DNA from: Patescibacteria group bacterium UBA910
GTDB taxonomy: Bacteria > Patescibacteriota > Minisyncoccia > Phycocordibacterales > DATDWN01
DNA: 14,726 nt
Assembly (NCBI GenBank): GCA_002294445.1
Contig: DBEI01000065.1
Location: 1 to 14,726 of the forward strand
Reading direction: 5' to 3'
Part shown: piece by piece, positions 13,480 to 14,726 of the stretch
How the letters are laid out: each line of letters opens with the position of its first letter
Position numbering within the stretch: position 1 is the first letter of the stretch
The notes under the pieces: generated by a model
Database searches by the model: none
Told to the model about the DNA's origin: nothing
What the model saw: only the letters and a program-made list of their open reading frames with translations
Program-made: the position numbers and the translations under genes

Positions 13480-14726
13480 ATGAATGCTATAAAGTCAAAG
13501 ATATACACTTTACTCCGAAGAAGCGAAACCATATTTAAGACAGACATGATATACCTTGTAAAAGGCGGTTCATGGCTTGGTCTTTCTCAAATAATTACAA
13601 TCGCAACAGGATTTGGACTCTCGTTAGCATTTACAAACCTTCTCTCCCCTGAGACATATGGTATATACAAATATGTACTTTCAATTGTAAGTCTCCTTCT
13701 TATTACCACATTAAACGGTGTTGACTCAGCGGTCACTCAATCTGTAGCACGGGGCTTTGACGGTACACTTGCACTCGGAGTACGTACAAAAATAAAATGG
13801 GGGTTATTTGGCTCTCTTGGATCTGTTGGAGTAGCGACATATTACTACATACAAGGAAATACTGTACTCGCAATTGCTTTTATCATATCCGCCTTCTTCA
13901 TTCCATTTATTGAATCATTTGATTTATACAACGCACTCCTTAATGGAAAAAAATTATTTAAAAAGTTTTCTAACTGGAATAGTATTAAAAAAATAATCCC
14001 TACTGGATTACTGATTACAACATTATACCTCACTTCAAATCTCTTCATTATACTCAGTGTATACTTCCTATCTGCGCTCATATTAAATATCTGGTTCTTT
14101 AAGAAAACAACGAATGATCTCCTCTCAAATAACTTAATCGACCCTGATTCGATGAGTTTTGGTAAACATCTAAGTGTACTCAATATATTAAGTACACTCG
14201 CCACTGAATTAGATAAAATACTTGTCTTTCACTATTTAGGTGCAGTTCAACTTGCTGTGTACACTATCGCACTTGCTCCTGTGGATCAGATTAAAGGTAT
14301 CTTAAAAAATCTAAATGCTCTCGCCTTTCCAAAATTTGCAGAACAGAAAACAATTGCAATCAAAGAAACTCTGGCTAAAAAAACAACACTCCTTACCATA
14401 GGTTCTTCAGTTATTATTGGTGTATACATCATACTTGCACCCCTATTTTTTAAGCTATTTTTTCCTAAATACATCGAGTCAGTGATCTATTCTCAAGTAC
14501 TCGCATTTACCCTGATTGGAGCTATTATAAGTGGATTTCTTTACACAATCCTCGAAGCTCGCGCGCACACAAAAGGTCTTTCGTTTTTTAATATCAGTAC
14601 AAATATCTTAAACCTGACCATTCTTTTCCCTTTGGTATATTACTTCGGAATATGGGGAGCTATTGGAGCTCGTGGTGTATCTCGATTTACATCTGCAATA
14701 GTGGCATATCTACTGGTACAACGAAT
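13480..14726 (+). CDS. Wzx-like polysaccharide flippase (partial, C-terminus off the right edge)
   Basis: The frame is open from ATG 13480 to the right edge (415 codons; in-frame TAA upstream at 13462). The protein is a polytopic membrane protein of the polysaccharide-biosynthesis/MOP-flippase type. It opens with a short basic leader and then YLVKGGSWLGLSQIITIATG and FTNLLSPETYGIYKYVLS, the typical N-terminal signature of Wzx-like exporters. Later membrane segments alternate with short loops, and LDKILVFHYLGAVQLAVYTIA (about 244-264) matches the central conserved block of this family. It would flip lipid-linked oligosaccharide across the membrane, for use by the divergent ligase-like protein. 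Family members are usually about 430-500 residues, so only the last few dozen are probably missing. A start at M23 is possible but less well supported by promoter position. Confidence 0.88.
   Translation, partial: MNAIKSKIYTLLRRSETIFKTDMIYLVKGGSWLGLSQIITIATGFGLSLAFTNLLSPETYGIYKYVLSIVSLLLITTLNGVDSAVTQSVARGFDGTLALGVRTKIKWGLFGSLGSVGVATYYYIQGNTVLAIAFIISAFFIPFIESFDLYNALLNGKKLFKKFSNWNSIKKIIPTGLLITTLYLTSNLFIILSVYFLSALILNIWFFKKTTNDLLSNNLIDPDSMSFGKHLSVLNILSTLATELDKILVFHYLGAVQLAVYTIALAPVDQIKGILKNLNALAFPKFAEQKTIAIKETLAKKTTLLTIGSSVIIGVYIILAPLFFKLFFPKYIESVIYSQVLAFTLIGAIISGFLYTILEARAHTKGLSFFNISTNILNLTILFPLVYYFGIWGAIGARGVSRFTSAIVAYLLVQR

Noticed and set aside
13845..14204. 119-codon minus-strand open frame
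   Set aside because: It lies opposite the flippase, which has family signature blocks; the opposite frame has no family resemblance.
1..14726. Alternative genetic code (UGA as glycine, known in some CPR lineages)
   Set aside because: No in-frame TGA interrupts any conserved gene, and the MYG1-family gene ends at TGA just after its conserved C-terminal block.

Overview
The window reads as low-GC bacterial chromosome, most likely from the Candidate Phyla Radiation (Patescibacteria, Parcubacteria-like). The evidence is indirect: a SecA with a shortened wing/scaffold region and an unusual zinc tail, a MYG1-family gene next to obg and gatB, a DsbB/thioredoxin pair, an O-antigen-ligase/TPR fusion, a tiny lysine-rich peptide, and a huge repetitive surface protein that starts with a helix-turn-helix domain. 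Translation fits the standard bacterial code. No tRNA, rRNA, CRISPR array or insertion sequence was seen.

Layout. 1-2288 (minus) is the N-terminal part of a very long surface/adhesin-like protein that runs off the left edge. 2289-2875 is an AT-rich non-coding stretch with palindromes, promoter-like boxes and a perfect DnaA-box sequence. 2876-3118 (plus) is a small MerR/excisionase-like DNA-binding protein whose stop codon lies inside its own terminator hairpin. Then come minus-strand genes: gatB (3150-4586), obg (4622-5587) and a MYG1-family gene (5649-6581). A strong terminator (stem 6704-6736) separates these from a second minus-strand run transcribed secA -> DedA-family protein -> membrane-anchored thioredoxin -> dsbB (10829 down to 6744). 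A 27-residue histone-H1-like peptide (10916-10999) with its own strong terminator lies just upstream of secA. 11000-11247 is a second AT-rich gap with a perfect DnaA-box sequence and palindromes. At the right, an O-antigen ligase/polymerase-like protein with C-terminal TPRs (11248-13407, minus) is divergent from a Wzx-type flippase (13480 to the right edge, plus).

How the genes fit together. Much of the window concerns building the cell surface. SecA exports proteins, the thioredoxin and DsbB would form disulfides outside the membrane, DedA is a membrane transporter-family protein, and the flippase and ligase-like protein handle an exported glycan. The surface protein at the left carries regularly spaced cysteine pairs that such a disulfide system could oxidise. 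GatB and Obg are translation and ribosome-assembly functions.

Most notable observations: the helix-turn-helix/transmembrane/adhesin architecture at 1-2288; a recurring promoter layout in which the -10 box ends only 6-9 bases before the ATG (surface protein, thioredoxin, secA, ligase-like protein, probably the flippase), which predicts leaderless or nearly leaderless mRNAs; and the tiny basic peptide directly before secA. All functional statements are from sequence reading alone.
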